Assembly (NCBI GenBank): GCA_902363445.1
Contig: CABJAB010000005.1
Location: 1 to 64,000 of the forward strand
Reading direction: 5' to 3'
DNA length: 64,000 bases
Origin: Lachnospiraceae bacterium
GTDB taxonomy: Bacteria; Bacillota; Clostridia; Lachnospirales; Lachnospiraceae
The notes beneath the pieces were generated by a model. The model worked only from the letters and a program-made list of their open reading frames with translations. It was not told the DNA's origin and did not search any database. Of this stretch, positions 42,868 to 51,627 are shown piece after piece. Made by a program: the position numbers and the translations under genes. Each line of letters opens with the position of its first letter. Position 1 is the first letter of the stretch.

Positions 42868-43947
42868 TCACTGGAAAAGATAGAGTACGGTGGAAGAAAT
42901 CAGAACTTCGGCCAGGAGCACAAGAAATCCATACATGATATAACCGACGGCCCGCAGATACCACCGTGGACTTCCGCACGGAGGAAAATACGCGGCAGTT
43001 CCTCTGTAGTTTCCGATCAGGAATACCAGGAAGAACAGAAAAATACCCGTACAGATCCGATCGGTGATGAGCGGAAGACCGCTGGAGGGAATTCCGTCTC
43101 TTGTATAAACGATAGTGCAGCAGATATACAGGAGGAACAGATAGCCGCATGCGGACAGGAGCATTTTCCATACTATGCCGGAGCGGAAACCCGGAGGGGC
43201 CCAGGAGCGGCCGGGTATTCTGCCGGGATTTTCCGGAAGCCGTGCGGCAGGAGAGACGGAATTAAGTGCACGGAGCAGGGCAGCGGCAGATGGATACCTG
43301 TTATTTGGGTCAATGCTCATGCATTTTTCAATGATACGGGACAGGCGGGAGGTAGGGGGACGGTTTTCCATCATCTCTTTCATCAATACTCCCACGGCAT
43401 AAAGGTCTGTCCTTTCGTCACTCTGGGAAAACCCGAATTGTTCCGGAGCGGCATAGGATGCGGTTCCCATGATCCTGGTATCTTTATCCTTGTCCGGACA
43501 GAATTCACGGGATATATTGAAGTCGATCAGACGGAGCGTGTGGTCTGGAGTGATCATAATGTTGGACGGTTTAATGTCCCGATGAATGATGGGCGGCCGA
43601 CTGCCATGGAGCCTGCCTAGGATCCGGCAGAGAGACATGGCGGCGCGGATGGTTTCTTCCTCCGTGAAAGCATGATATTTAAGGATATCCGCCAGATTTT
43701 CTCCATGGATATACTCTTCGATCAGGATTAGCTTCTTTTCCGCCTGACATATTTCATGGATTGCAGGTACTCCTGGGACCGGATGCTCCTTGAGACAGTA
43801 ATAGACTTCGGGACTGTATTCAGACAGCGTTTTCTTTACGTAAAGATGTCCGTCGGTCTGGTTCTGGACCAGATATATATTCGGGTTCCCGGAAATCGGG
43901 ACCAGTTCTTTATACATGGATAAAATACATTCAGACTTGATGTCCAT
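42868..43947 (-). CDS. Ser/Thr protein kinase with C-terminal membrane region
   Basis: 359 aa. Kinase domain at residues about 10-230: VAIK-type lysine in LYVKKTLSEY, catalytic IHRDIKPSN, metal-binding DFN in place of DFG (LRLIDFNISR), APEQFGF and DLYAVGVLMKEMM. The glycine loop is poor. The C-terminal 110 residues hold about three membrane spans with no large outer domain. Two bases separate its 5' end from the upstream limit of the divergent HTH frame; the kinase and the HTH protein at 44037 look like a functional pair. Different in design from the 5213 kinase. Confidence 0.85.
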   Translation of the reverse strand: MDIKSECILSMYKELVPISGNPNIYLVQNQTDGHLYVKKTLSEYSPEVYYCLKEHPVPGVPAIHEICQAEKKLILIEEYIHGENLADILKYHAFTEEETIRAAMSLCRILGRLHGSRPPIIHRDIKPSNIMITPDHTLRLIDFNISREFCPDKDKDTRIMGTASYAAPEQFGFSQSDERTDLYAVGVLMKEMMENRPPTSRLSRIIEKCMSIDPNNRYPSAAALLRALNSVSPAARLPENPGRIPGRSWAPPGFRSGIVWKMLLSACGYLFLLYICCTIVYTRDGIPSSGLPLITDRICTGIFLFFLVFLIGNYRGTAAYFPPCGSPRWYLRAVGYIMYGFLVLLAEVLISSTVLYLFQ

Positions 43948-44036
43948 CCGTGTCCTCCGTGTGTTTCACTTGCTCTTTTAGACAAATTATACTATATTAT
44001 TCTAAAATAAGAAATTCTTTTCTGACAGGAGACGGC

Positions 44037-44468
44037 ATGGACAGGAAAACAACGGATGAATTGCTGAAAATACTGGGAAATGTATCAAGTGAGCGGGCTT
44101 TGGAAAAATATGTGAAAGAGCATACAGAAAAACTAGAAGGTTCTCTGGCTGCTTATCTGGAAAAAATACTTGCGGAGAAGCATCTGGAAAAAAGCAGCGT
44201 GATCCAAGCGTCAGGACTGCAGAGAAATTACGGATATCAGATTTTTTCCGGCACGAGGGGAGCAGGGCGTGATAAACTGCTCGCACTCTGTATTGCGATG
44301 AAGATGACGGCGAAGGAAATACAGAGGGCCCTGCAGCTGGCCGGGCTGAATGGACTGTATGCAAGGGTACGCCGGGACGCGGTCCTGATATTTGCCGTCA
44401 ACAAAGGCCTGTCGGTTCTGGATGCCAATGAGCTTTTGGATGAAATGGGCGAGAGCATATTGGAATAA
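44037..44468 (+). CDS. Small HTH protein paired with the kinase
   Basis: 143 aa. The middle part (LEKSSVIQASGLQRNYGYQIFSG through LALCIAMKMTAKEIQRALQLAG) reads as a XRE-like HTH. ACAGGAGACGGC precedes the ATG at 44037; upstream extension has no site. Divergent from the Ser/Thr kinase at 43947, sharing an AT-rich promoter region of 89 bases. It may be the kinase substrate and regulator of the pair (inference). Confidence 0.75.
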   Translation: MDRKTTDELLKILGNVSSERALEKYVKEHTEKLEGSLAAYLEKILAEKHLEKSSVIQASGLQRNYGYQIFSGTRGAGRDKLLALCIAMKMTAKEIQRALQLAGLNGLYARVRRDAVLIFAVNKGLSVLDANELLDEMGESILE

Positions 44469-44484
44469 ACAGGCGCTCGGCCAT

Positions 44485-45402
44485 TCATACGTGGGGAAGG
44501 GAATTTCTCATGGATTCCGAGAGAAGATCGATGAACCGCATCATCTCTTCGGAAAGGACATGGTCATATTTTTTGATATATCCTATGTGAATCTGCCAGG
44601 GCACATCCAGAGGGATAGCGGTAATCTCAGGATTGAGAAATCCGTCTCTCACGCAGCCGGTGCCTAAATTGTAGCCGTCGGTATGCACGAGAAGGTCATC
44701 CATGGTACCGCGGTCCTGCACGAAAACAAGCTGCGATGCTTTTTGGATATTAAAGTCGTCTTCTGTAAAATTCATCGGCGTATCGTTTTTCCGATAGGTG
44801 AGACAGGGATATCCGGAAAGCTCCTCTGGCCGGATGGATGCACAAGATGCCAGAGGGTGGCTCCGGCTGAGGAACACATGAGCGGCCAAAGCGGCCATTG
44901 CCGTGAAAACAAGAGATTGTTTCATAAAATTCCGTTCCAATAGTTCCCGATTCAATGACGAAACAGAAAGGATCCCCAGTGCGGAGATGCCGGCCGACAC
45001 ATGTTCAATCACGTCGGAGGCCTTCCCCTCTAAAAAAGAGAATTCATATTTCCGTCCCTTCAGATAACGGATCATCTGTGCGACTGCTTCCGCGGCAAAA
45101 TTAAAATGCTGGGATGAGACGGAAAGATTTAAAATGCGGGAGCTTTCATTTTGATTAAAATGATAACGGATATTTTCCTCCTGTTCGACCAGCATTTTCG
45201 CATAGGACAAAAGCTCCATCCCTTCCTTTGTAAAGGTGACGCCGCGGTTGCTGCGTTCAAATACCGTGATCTTCAGATCGGATTCCAGGTCGCGGACGGC
45301 TTTGCTGATGCTCGGCTGGGTGACAAACAGCTCAGCGGCGGCCTTTGTGATAGAATTATATTTGGCGACTGCGATTAAATAGCGGCATTGCTGTAAGGTC
45401 AT
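44485..45402 (-). CDS. LysR-family transcriptional regulator
   Basis: 305 aa: N-terminal winged HTH (MTLQQCRYLIAVAKYNSITKAAAELFVTQPSISKAVRDLE) and a C-terminal periplasmic-binding-like effector domain. The start at 45402 follows CAGGAGGAAATAT; a longer frame is not needed. Divergent from the GlpM-like gene at 45536 with a LysR-type inverted repeat between them, so it probably controls that gene and itself. Effector unknown. Confidence 0.92.
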   Translation of the reverse strand: MTLQQCRYLIAVAKYNSITKAAAELFVTQPSISKAVRDLESDLKITVFERSNRGVTFTKEGMELLSYAKMLVEQEENIRYHFNQNESSRILNLSVSSQHFNFAAEAVAQMIRYLKGRKYEFSFLEGKASDVIEHVSAGISALGILSVSSLNRELLERNFMKQSLVFTAMAALAAHVFLSRSHPLASCASIRPEELSGYPCLTYRKNDTPMNFTEDDFNIQKASQLVFVQDRGTMDDLLVHTDGYNLGTGCVRDGFLNPEITAIPLDVPWQIHIGYIKKYDHVLSEEMMRFIDLLSESMRNSLPHV

Positions 45403-45429
45403 ATATTTCCTCCTGAGGCTTTTTGCCAT

Positions 45430-45467
45430 AACTTGATTCTATGGCTGAAGATAGAAAAAGTCAAGTT
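45430..45467. promoter_or_regulatory. Inverted repeat, probable LysR operator
   Basis: AACTTGA-TTCTAT-GGCTGAAG-ATAGAA-AAAG-TCAAGTT: two nested inverted pairs (AACTTGA/TCAAGTT and TTCTAT/ATAGAA) lie midway between the divergent LysR and GlpM-like genes. The binding role is inferred from position. Confidence 0.6.
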
Positions 45468-45535
45468 TTGTTTCGGGATGTAGTGTGATATTCTCTTCTT
45501 ATCAAATGGTTTCCGGGTTTAAGGAGGGAAAATAT

Positions 45536-45874
45536 ATGATATTGTTTTTCAAATGTGCCGTGGCGTGCCTGATCATGACGGGGATTCATTTTGTTTCAAA
45601 GACGGAGAACTATTTTATATCAGGACTGATGCTGAGCTTTCCCGGACTCAGCATGATAGCTTATTATTTTATGTATCTGGAGCAGGGAGCCGGAAAGGTG
45701 AGGAATACGCTTAAATTTGCAACGTTGTCAACGATTCCGTTCGCTATGTTTCTGGTATGTCTTAATTTTCTCCTGAAAAGGCATGGAATCGTATTTTCGC
45801 TGCTGACCGCCGGGGCCGTTTGGCTGTGTCTCGCGTTTGCGCTGACGCTTATCTGGAAAAAAGGTGTTCATTGA
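45536..45874 (+). CDS. GlpM/YdgC-like membrane protein
   Basis: 112 aa with four hydrophobic segments. The sequence pattern (VSKTENYFISGLMLSFPGLSMIAYYFMYLEQGAGKVRNTLKFATLSTIPFAMFLVCLNFLL region) matches the GlpM family, linked in Pseudomonas to alginate production but of unknown biochemistry. The start at 45536 follows AGGAGGG. Divergent from the LysR gene and followed by an acetyltransferase 22 bases later, so probably a LysR-controlled operon. Confidence 0.78.
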   Translation: MILFFKCAVACLIMTGIHFVSKTENYFISGLMLSFPGLSMIAYYFMYLEQGAGKVRNTLKFATLSTIPFAMFLVCLNFLLKRHGIVFSLLTAGAVWLCLAFALTLIWKKGVH

Positions 45875-45896
45875 ATGGGAAAGTGAGGTAGAAAAT

Positions 45897-46499
45897 ATGG
45901 AAGATCAAGGTGTGAAGATCCGAATCGCGAAAACAGAGGATGCGGAAAAACTATTGAAGATATACGCCCCCTATGTGGAACGTACCGCCATAACTTTTGA
46001 ATATGATATTCCGTCGGTGGAAGAATTTGCAGGGAGAATCCGGCATGTCTTGAAAAAGTATCCCTACCTGGTGGCAGAGCAGAATGGGGAACCTCTGGGA
46101 TATGCGTATGTGGAATGTTTCAAAGATCGGGCGGCCTATGACTGGGCGGTGGAAACCTCAATCTATGTGGACCAGGAGAAAAAGCACAAAGGAACCGGAG
46201 GAAGACTGCACCATGCGCTTGAACAGATTCTGAAGGAGCAGGGAATCCTGAACATGAATGCCTGTATTGCTTATCCGCAGGAAGAGGACGAATATCTGAC
46301 CAGGAACAGTGTTGAGTTCCACGAGCATCTGGGCTATCGTCTGGTGGGTGAGTTCCGGCAGTGCGGATACAAATTTGGCCGGTGGTATAACATGGTCTGG
46401 ATGGAGAAACACATCGGAGAGCATCACCAGGGACAGGATGAGCCTAAAACCTTTGGGGAGGTCAGGGAGGCCATAAAAGAAAAATATCAGATTGTATAG
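45897..46499 (+). CDS. GNAT-family acetyltransferase, phosphinothricin-type
   Basis: 200 aa. Pattern of the PAT/MnaT subgroup: IRIAKTEDAEKLLKIYAPYVERTAITFEYDIPS at the N terminus, the acetyl-CoA loop VDQEKKHKGTGGRLHHAL, and EFHEHLGYRLVGEF near the end. Relatives acetylate phosphinothricin or methionine sulfoximine/sulfone and other amino-acid-like amines. Spacing of 22 bases from the GlpM-like gene and GTGAGGT before the ATG suggest one operon. Confidence 0.85.
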   Translation: MEDQGVKIRIAKTEDAEKLLKIYAPYVERTAITFEYDIPSVEEFAGRIRHVLKKYPYLVAEQNGEPLGYAYVECFKDRAAYDWAVETSIYVDQEKKHKGTGGRLHHALEQILKEQGILNMNACIAYPQEEDEYLTRNSVEFHEHLGYRLVGEFRQCGYKFGRWYNMVWMEKHIGEHHQGQDEPKTFGEVREAIKEKYQIV

Positions 46500-46574
46500 A
46501 CATATTAAGTTGGAGAACAATTATTTGAACCAGAGGAGTGTGCGATATATTTGCCGGCAGACAGATAGTCATAG

Positions 46575-46608
46575 GGGCAGCTTTACGATTAGGTAAAGCT
46601 GCCCTTTT
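46575..46608 (+). terminator. Terminator of the GlpM-acetyltransferase operon
   Basis: GGGCAGCTTTAC-GATTAG-GTAAAGCTGCCC, a perfect 12-bp stem, followed by TTTT. Confidence 0.93.
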
Positions 46609-46744
46609 ACAAGCGCGGCGGCAAAAGGGATAGAAGATGTTTAAGGAGGAAAATTAACAATTCTCAAACATTTTTCAAACAAATATCAAATAAAAAATCG
46701 CTATTATATGCTATAATCTGAGATGCTAAAGGAGGCGAGCCATC

Positions 46745-47644
46745 GTGGAAAAGGTGAAACGCCTTGTTATAAAGGCTTTGAATCCAGGAACAGGTATTGT
46801 AATAAGCGGTATTCCAATTACTGTAGCCCTTATGGTTTATGTGTTTTTTTTCGGGCATGAGGGTGAGTCATTTTCTTATGTAGCATATATTAGTTCGGCA
46901 TACGCAGTAATTATACTATGTGTATGGGCAGCAAAAAGAAGCAGACATACGGTGCTGTCAGTCAAAAGACTCTTGCATAAAAACAAATATACTGACCGAT
47001 TTCTTTCGGATACGGCGTTTAAATCGTTAGTATCTCTTTATGTGTCGACAGCGTTGAATATATTATATGCATTGATGAAGTTGTGCATGGGGCTGCTTTA
47101 CCATTCTGTATGGCTTGTCACTCTGGCAGCGTATTATGGCTTTTTGTTTTCCATGCGGCTTCTGTTGCTCCGGCATATTACCGCAGACAGTTTGGGAAAA
47201 GATCTTCTGATGGAATTTAAGCGGTATCGGTTATGTGCGGTGATTCTTCTTTTGATGAATGCTGCACTGATTGGAATGGTGGTACTTGCGATTCACCAGA
47301 ACCAGGGATTTCAGTATCCAGGTGTACTGATTTATATGGTAGCATTGTATGATTTTTATATCATTATCACGGCAGTTATTAATCTATTCAAAATAAGGAA
47401 ACATGGGAGCCCGATTTTGTCTGCAGCCAGGGTTGTCAATTTCGCGGCGGCACTGATCGCAATACTTTCTTTGGAAACGGCGATGCTTGCAGAGTTTGAT
47501 ACAACGGGTGATCTGGTTTTTCGTAATATCATGGTCGCTGCCACAGGAGGCGGAGTAAGCATGATCTTCATAGCGACAGCAGCTTATATGCTGGCACTTT
47601 CTGGAAAAGAAATAGGAAAAATAGCGAGGCGGAAGGAGAGATGA
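46745..47644 (+). CDS. Polytopic membrane protein of a two-component operon
   Basis: 299 aa with seven or eight hydrophobic segments spread over the length and a basic C terminus (GKIARRKER). No catalytic motif is visible. It is the first gene of a tight operon, one base before the response regulator, with AAAGGAGGCGAGCC before the start. Its position suggests a signal input or protected target for the kinase (inference). Family not recognised. Confidence 0.75.
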   Translation: MEKVKRLVIKALNPGTGIVISGIPITVALMVYVFFFGHEGESFSYVAYISSAYAVIILCVWAAKRSRHTVLSVKRLLHKNKYTDRFLSDTAFKSLVSLYVSTALNILYALMKLCMGLLYHSVWLVTLAAYYGFLFSMRLLLLRHITADSLGKDLLMEFKRYRLCAVILLLMNAALIGMVVLAIHQNQGFQYPGVLIYMVALYDFYIIITAVINLFKIRKHGSPILSAARVVNFAAALIAILSLETAMLAEFDTTGDLVFRNIMVAATGGGVSMIFIATAAYMLALSGKEIGKIARRKER

Positions 47645-47645
47645 G

Positions 47646-48317
47646 ATGGTACACATTCTGGTGGTTGATGATGATAAAAGCCTGAACCGGACAGTAGCAG
47701 CCTATTTGAACGATTGTGGGTTTGAGGTAAAAGGAGTTTTGGGGGCAAGGGAGGCTTATGATGAACTGTATAACAGCTTATATGATCTGATCATTTCCGA
47801 CATTATGATGCCGGAGGTGGATGGCTTCGAGTTTGCAGAAAACGTCAGACAGGTCAACAGGCATATTCCTATACTGTTTATGTCTGCAAAGGATGACCTT
47901 CCGTCTAAACGGAAAGGGTTCCAGCTTGGTATTGATGATTACATGATAAAGCCTATAGAACTTGACGAATTGGAAATGCGGGTGAGGGCGCTGCTTAGGC
48001 GGGCAAACATTGAGACGGAGCGCAGGCTCGTCATCGGCAATCTGGAATTGGATGCGGATGGCATGACGGCTGAAATTGACGGCGAAGAGATCCCCATCAC
48101 TACAAGAGAGTTTAACATCCTTTATAAGCTGCTTTCTTACCCAAAGAAAACATTTTCAAGGGCACAGCTTATGGATGAATTCTGGAGTGTGGATTCCGAT
48201 ACCAGCCTGCGGGCGGTGGATGTGTATGTGACGAAGCTGCGGGATAAGTTTTCCACTTGTGACGGCTTTGAAATCAAGACAGTGCGCGGGCTTGGTTATA
48301 AGGCGGTGTTGTTATGA
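47646..48317 (+). CDS. OmpR-family response regulator
   Basis: 223 aa: receiver domain with phosphoacceptor Asp in LIISDIMMPEVDGFEF and Lys in DDYMIKPI, then a winged-helix domain (ITTREFNILYKLLSYP ... AVDVYVTKLRDKF ... VRGLGYKAVL). Four-base overlap with the kinase gene (ATGA). Paired with the kinase at 48314. Confidence 0.93.
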   Translation: MVHILVVDDDKSLNRTVAAYLNDCGFEVKGVLGAREAYDELYNSLYDLIISDIMMPEVDGFEFAENVRQVNRHIPILFMSAKDDLPSKRKGFQLGIDDYMIKPIELDELEMRVRALLRRANIETERRLVIGNLELDADGMTAEIDGEEIPITTREFNILYKLLSYPKKTFSRAQLMDEFWSVDSDTSLRAVDVYVTKLRDKFSTCDGFEIKTVRGLGYKAVLL

Positions 48318-49402
48318 GCAAGAGAGGCGGAAATCCAAAAGCAGTCAGGGACAGCCGTTTTCCGCCATCTATCTTTGTGGTATATCTCGTTGCCATATTT
48401 TTGATGGTTGGGATCCATACCGGATTACTGGTCGGAATGATTAAGAGAGACTGGCCTCAGACAATTCAAGTCGCCATACCGATTCTGTACTGGACAGCGC
48501 TTGCCGCCGGATTAACCCTTTATACAAGAAGCCGGATAAGAGCAAATTATGAGGAACCTATGCACCGATTGGCAGAAGCGGCAAAGAAAGTGGCAGAGGG
48601 CGATTTTTCCGTTTATATTCCTCCGACAAACACCTCTGATAAGTTGGATTATCTGGATGTTATGTTGGAAGATTTTAATAAAATGGTGGGAGAACTCGGC
48701 AGTATCGAAACGCTGAAAACGGATTTTTTCTCCAATGTATCCCATGAAATCAAAACTCCTCTTGCGGCGATCCAGAATAATGCGGAGCTGCTGCGAAGGG
48801 AAGAACTGACTGAAAAGCAGGAGGGATATGTCGAAGCGATCTACTGGTCATCGAAACGCCTCTCAGGATTGATCACTAACCTTTTAAAGCTGAATAAGCT
48901 GGAAAAGCAGACGATTCTGCCTGAAATAAAAACCTATGACTTGTGCGCCCAGCTTGCGGAGTGCGCCCTGCTTCATGAACAGGCATGGGAGCAAAATGGA
49001 CTGGAGTTTGATGCGGATATGGAGGACCGGATAATGATTACCGCAGATCCCGCACTCATGGAACTTGTGTGGAACAATCTGCTGTCGAATGCTATTAAAT
49101 TTACCGAACCCGGCGGTAATATCACGTTGACGGAAAGCTCCGACGAAAACGAAATACGGGTTTCTGTCAGGGATACCGGTTTGGGCATGACTGAAGAAAC
49201 AAAGAAACACATTTTCGAGAAGTTCTATCAGGGAGATATTTCCCATGCAACGGCAGGAAACGGGTTGGGGCTGGCGCTTGCCCTGCGCATCCTTCAGCTG
49301 AACAATTTTCAAATTGAGGTTTTTAGCAAGCCGGGAAAGGGCAGTATTTTTACTGTAATTATCCCGAAAAGCAAAAAGGAGGAATCTAAGTCTGATGAAT
49401 GA
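48314..49402 (+). CDS. Sensor histidine kinase
   Basis: 362 aa: two hydrophobic segments in the first 75 residues with a short loop, a HAMP linker (MHRLAEAAKKVAEGDFSV), the H box FFSNVSHEIKTPLAAIQ, N box NNLLSNAIKFT, and G boxes VRDTGLGM and GNGLGLALALRILQ. It overlaps the regulator upstream and the next gene downstream (8 bases), so translation is coupled throughout. Confidence 0.93.
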   Translation: MSKRGGNPKAVRDSRFPPSIFVVYLVAIFLMVGIHTGLLVGMIKRDWPQTIQVAIPILYWTALAAGLTLYTRSRIRANYEEPMHRLAEAAKKVAEGDFSVYIPPTNTSDKLDYLDVMLEDFNKMVGELGSIETLKTDFFSNVSHEIKTPLAAIQNNAELLRREELTEKQEGYVEAIYWSSKRLSGLITNLLKLNKLEKQTILPEIKTYDLCAQLAECALLHEQAWEQNGLEFDADMEDRIMITADPALMELVWNNLLSNAIKFTEPGGNITLTESSDENEIRVSVRDTGLGMTEETKKHIFEKFYQGDISHATAGNGLGLALALRILQLNNFQIEVFSKPGKGSIFTVIIPKSKKEESKSDE

Positions 49403-49910
49403 AAAGATGGATGTTTATGACTATTTCAAGGTAACGGTAGATGAAGGACTTCTTTCTCAATATATAGACGGCTACGGGAAGTTTGGATGGAAACCAGACG
49501 AAAATATGGAAATGGAAAGAAATATGGGAAAAGCTGTCCTTCATTTCAAGAGGGAGCGCCATATCCTCAATAAAACAGAACTGACAAGGCTCCAGCGCCA
49601 TTATGAGGCGTGTATGAATGAGATAAGGACATTGGAAAAATCGAAGAATTCCGTTCCTACAATGGTGGCTCTGACATGTGGACTGAGTGGATGTGCGTTT
49701 ATGGCGGGGTCTGTGTTTGCTGTTACGGCAGCGCCTCCTGTTATTTGGCTTATGGTGGTGCTTGCAGTTCCCGGTTTCTTTTTATGGGGAGCAGCCTATT
49801 GGGGATATGTAAGGGCAAAAAGGCGGAGGGGAAACAAAGTCGCTCCGCTGATAGAAAACAAATATGAAGAAGCGTATGAGGTATGTTCTCAGGCAGGCAA
49901 ACTGCTGTAG
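49395..49910 (+). CDS. Membrane protein downstream of the kinase
   Basis: 171 aa. A soluble N-terminal half (about 90 residues) is followed by two hydrophobic segments (MVALTCGLSGCAFMAGSVFAV and IWLMVVLAVPGFFLWGAAYWGYV) and a basic C-terminal tail. Overlaps the kinase gene by 8 bases. Function unknown; the coupling indicates a role with the two-component system. Confidence 0.75.
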   Translation: MNEKMDVYDYFKVTVDEGLLSQYIDGYGKFGWKPDENMEMERNMGKAVLHFKRERHILNKTELTRLQRHYEACMNEIRTLEKSKNSVPTMVALTCGLSGCAFMAGSVFAVTAAPPVIWLMVVLAVPGFFLWGAAYWGYVRAKRRRGNKVAPLIENKYEEAYEVCSQAGKLL

Positions 49911-49915
49911 ACGGG

Positions 49916-49941
49916 CCGTCGGGGTTTTCATTTCCCGACGG
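49916..49941 (+). terminator. Hairpin after the kinase block, weak terminator
   Basis: CCGTCGGG/CCCGACGG (49916-49923, 49934-49941) follows the stop codon at once, but only CTTTCC follows it. It may be a partial terminator or an mRNA stabiliser separating the two halves of the operon. The rest of 49942-50150 holds no gene that I can support. Confidence 0.5.
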
Positions 49942-50150
49942 CTTTCCATATTTTATAAACGTCTTAAACATGACACAAACAAGGACAGGCCATTCATTTA
50001 CAACTTGCTTGGGAATAGAAAAAGAATGGAAAATGAAAATTAGAAAATCTGAAATTAATAATTTACAAACAAAATTCAAGCAATCCATAAACAATGCCGG
50101 AGTAAGATGATTTCATAAGCGGCGGACAGACAGGGAAAGGAGGAACCGTT

Positions 50151-50243
50151 ATGAAGAAAGTGATATTAGCTGTGATTGCTGTCCTGGTTGGAATTGAGAC
50201 AGTGACAGCAGGCGTTGTAGTATATAAGAACAAAGAATATTAA
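50151..50243 (+). CDS. 30-residue single-span peptide
   Basis: MKKVILAVIAVLVGIETVTA followed by a short tail ending YKNKEY. One hydrophobic segment with positive N and C ends. AAAGGAGGAACCGTT precedes the ATG, a near-perfect binding site, and the stop codon is followed by the AAGGAGGA of the next gene. It is too short for normal gene calling but well supported by its signals. Probably a small membrane peptide acting with its neighbours. Confidence 0.7.
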   Translation: MKKVILAVIAVLVGIETVTAGVVVYKNKEY

Positions 50244-50257
50244 GGAGGATAGAAAAA

Positions 50258-50569
50258 ATGGCAAAATCTAAAATTGTAAAAGCAAATGAAAAAATTGCCG
50301 ATGCAGTTATCGCTGGTTACAAAAAGCTGGAGGAAACGGCAGTCGGAGGCTACAGGAAGATTGAAGACAGCTTCGTTGACCGATATCTGACGCATGAGGG
50401 TGAAACCGTGGAGGAGGCAAAGGAGAGGCTGTTTTTGGAACAGGAAGCACGTAAAAAAGCGAGCGCAGAAAAAGAGAGGAAACGCTGTGAAAAGCAGCAG
50501 GCACTTGTAAGCGAGGGCAGGAAAAATCAGAAAGAGCGACAACGGAGGGAAGAAGAAAGGCAGGTATAG
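50258..50569 (+). CDS. Helical protein with tandem 11-residue repeats
   Basis: 103 aa. The first half contains three consecutive 11-residue units (ANEKIADAVIA, GYKKLEETAVG, GYRKIEDSFVD), a period that makes an amphipathic helix able to lie on a membrane surface. The second half is a highly charged coiled-coil-like stretch (EEAKERLFLEQEARKKASAEKERKR). AAGGAGGATAG precedes the ATG. Similar small proteins accompany two-component systems in other Clostridia, as far as I recall; the function is unknown. Confidence 0.75.
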   Translation: MAKSKIVKANEKIADAVIAGYKKLEETAVGGYRKIEDSFVDRYLTHEGETVEEAKERLFLEQEARKKASAEKERKRCEKQQALVSEGRKNQKERQRREEERQV

Positions 50570-50573
50570 AATA

Positions 50574-50942
50574 ATGAAAAAAAGTAATTTTGTGGCGTTG
50601 ATCTTTGGAACGATTGGCTGTGTGTTTTTTGCACTGGGCATGTGCATGGCTTTGCTGCCGGAATGGGGGATGAGGAATCAGGGGATTGTCTGCGGGGCAG
50701 CTGGAATAGCAGTACTGTTGCTGACTTTGCTGGTTTGGCGTAAAATGGAAGGTAAAGCGCCGATTAAATTAAGTGGAAAAACCGTGGGATCGGTCTTGCT
50801 TGGAGTGTCCGGCGCACTTCTCTTAGGCGTTGGGATGTGCCTGTGTATGGTATTCGCACATATGATAATCGGCATCATGATTGGTGTTATCGGAATTGTT
50901 GCATTGCTAATGCTGATTCCTCTGACAAAGGGGGTGAAGTAA
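50574..50942 (+). CDS. Four-span membrane protein, last gene of the operon
   Basis: 122 aa with four hydrophobic segments (VALIFGTIGCVFFALGMCM, IVCGAAGIAVLLLTLLV, VGSVLLGVSGALLLGVGMCL and MIIGIMIGVIGIVALLMLI). Five bases after the 11-mer repeat protein. Glycine-rich spans and no catalytic residues; function unknown. Confidence 0.75.
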   Translation: MKKSNFVALIFGTIGCVFFALGMCMALLPEWGMRNQGIVCGAAGIAVLLLTLLVWRKMEGKAPIKLSGKTVGSVLLGVSGALLLGVGMCLCMVFAHMIIGIMIGVIGIVALLMLIPLTKGVK

Positions 50943-51004
50943 TCGAATTAGGAAGCGGAATGATTTATTTCATTCTCTGGAACCAGGCAAGCATATCTTG
51001 CCCT

Positions 51005-51040
51005 AAAGGTCAATCTGCTCTGTGTAGATTGGCCTTTTTC
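51005..51040 (+). terminator. Terminator of the two-component/membrane-protein operon
   Basis: AAGGTCAATCT/AGATTGGCCTT with a 9-base loop runs into TTTTT, 60 bases after the last gene. Confidence 0.87.
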
Positions 51041-51627
51041 TGTGGTGCGCCCGGCGGACGGCAAATGGTTTATATGTTCTCCATTATGTAGACGGCCGAA
51101 ATAACAAAACTGCATATCTAAAGGAGGGGTATTGCTTACGCCTTGGAACATTTTATCTGAAATAAAATCTTTAGACAGTGCAAGAATAACTATCGTATTA
51201 ATGAAGAATAGTGAAATTTAGTGTGATCAGGTATATAATAGATGCTCAGGCAATTATAATGCCGCCTGGATTTCTTTTTGCCGTATATGATTCAAATAGC
51301 GGAAATGCAGATTGAATATTTTGCTTATAATGCGAATGGGTTTTATTGCTCACTGCGGATGGGAGTGACAAACAGAACTATAAATAACGGTTTTCTTGTT
51401 CCGATGTTGGTAAAAGAACGGACACGCTCATACATGACAAGTGAATATTCGCAAAATAACAAAAAAGTGATTGTTGAAATTCTGGGAAATTGGTAATATA
51501 CAGTTATGCATAGCATATTGATTTACAGGCATCCGTCTGGAACGCTACGAAAGGGTTATCAGAGCGTGTGGTTAAGATACGAAAACTTAACAAAAAAAGT
51601 TTATATATAAAGCTGAGGAAAAATCAT
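51041..51627. other. Gene-poor interval
   Basis: No gene is supported here. An open frame at 51278-51496 (72 codons from TTG) has no ribosome binding site. A hairpin-like CAGGC...GCCTG followed by ATTTCTTTTT lies near 51248-51285 and could be another terminator. The stretch is AT-rich compared with its surroundings. Confidence 0.5.

Noticed and set aside
49883..50110. 75-codon frame between the two halves of the membrane-protein operon
   Set aside because: It starts inside the previous gene, has no ribosome binding site, and runs through a hairpin into AT-rich noncoding sequence.
51278..51496. 72-codon frame from TTG before the NERD gene
   Set aside because: No binding site, no recognisable pattern, and a weak start.
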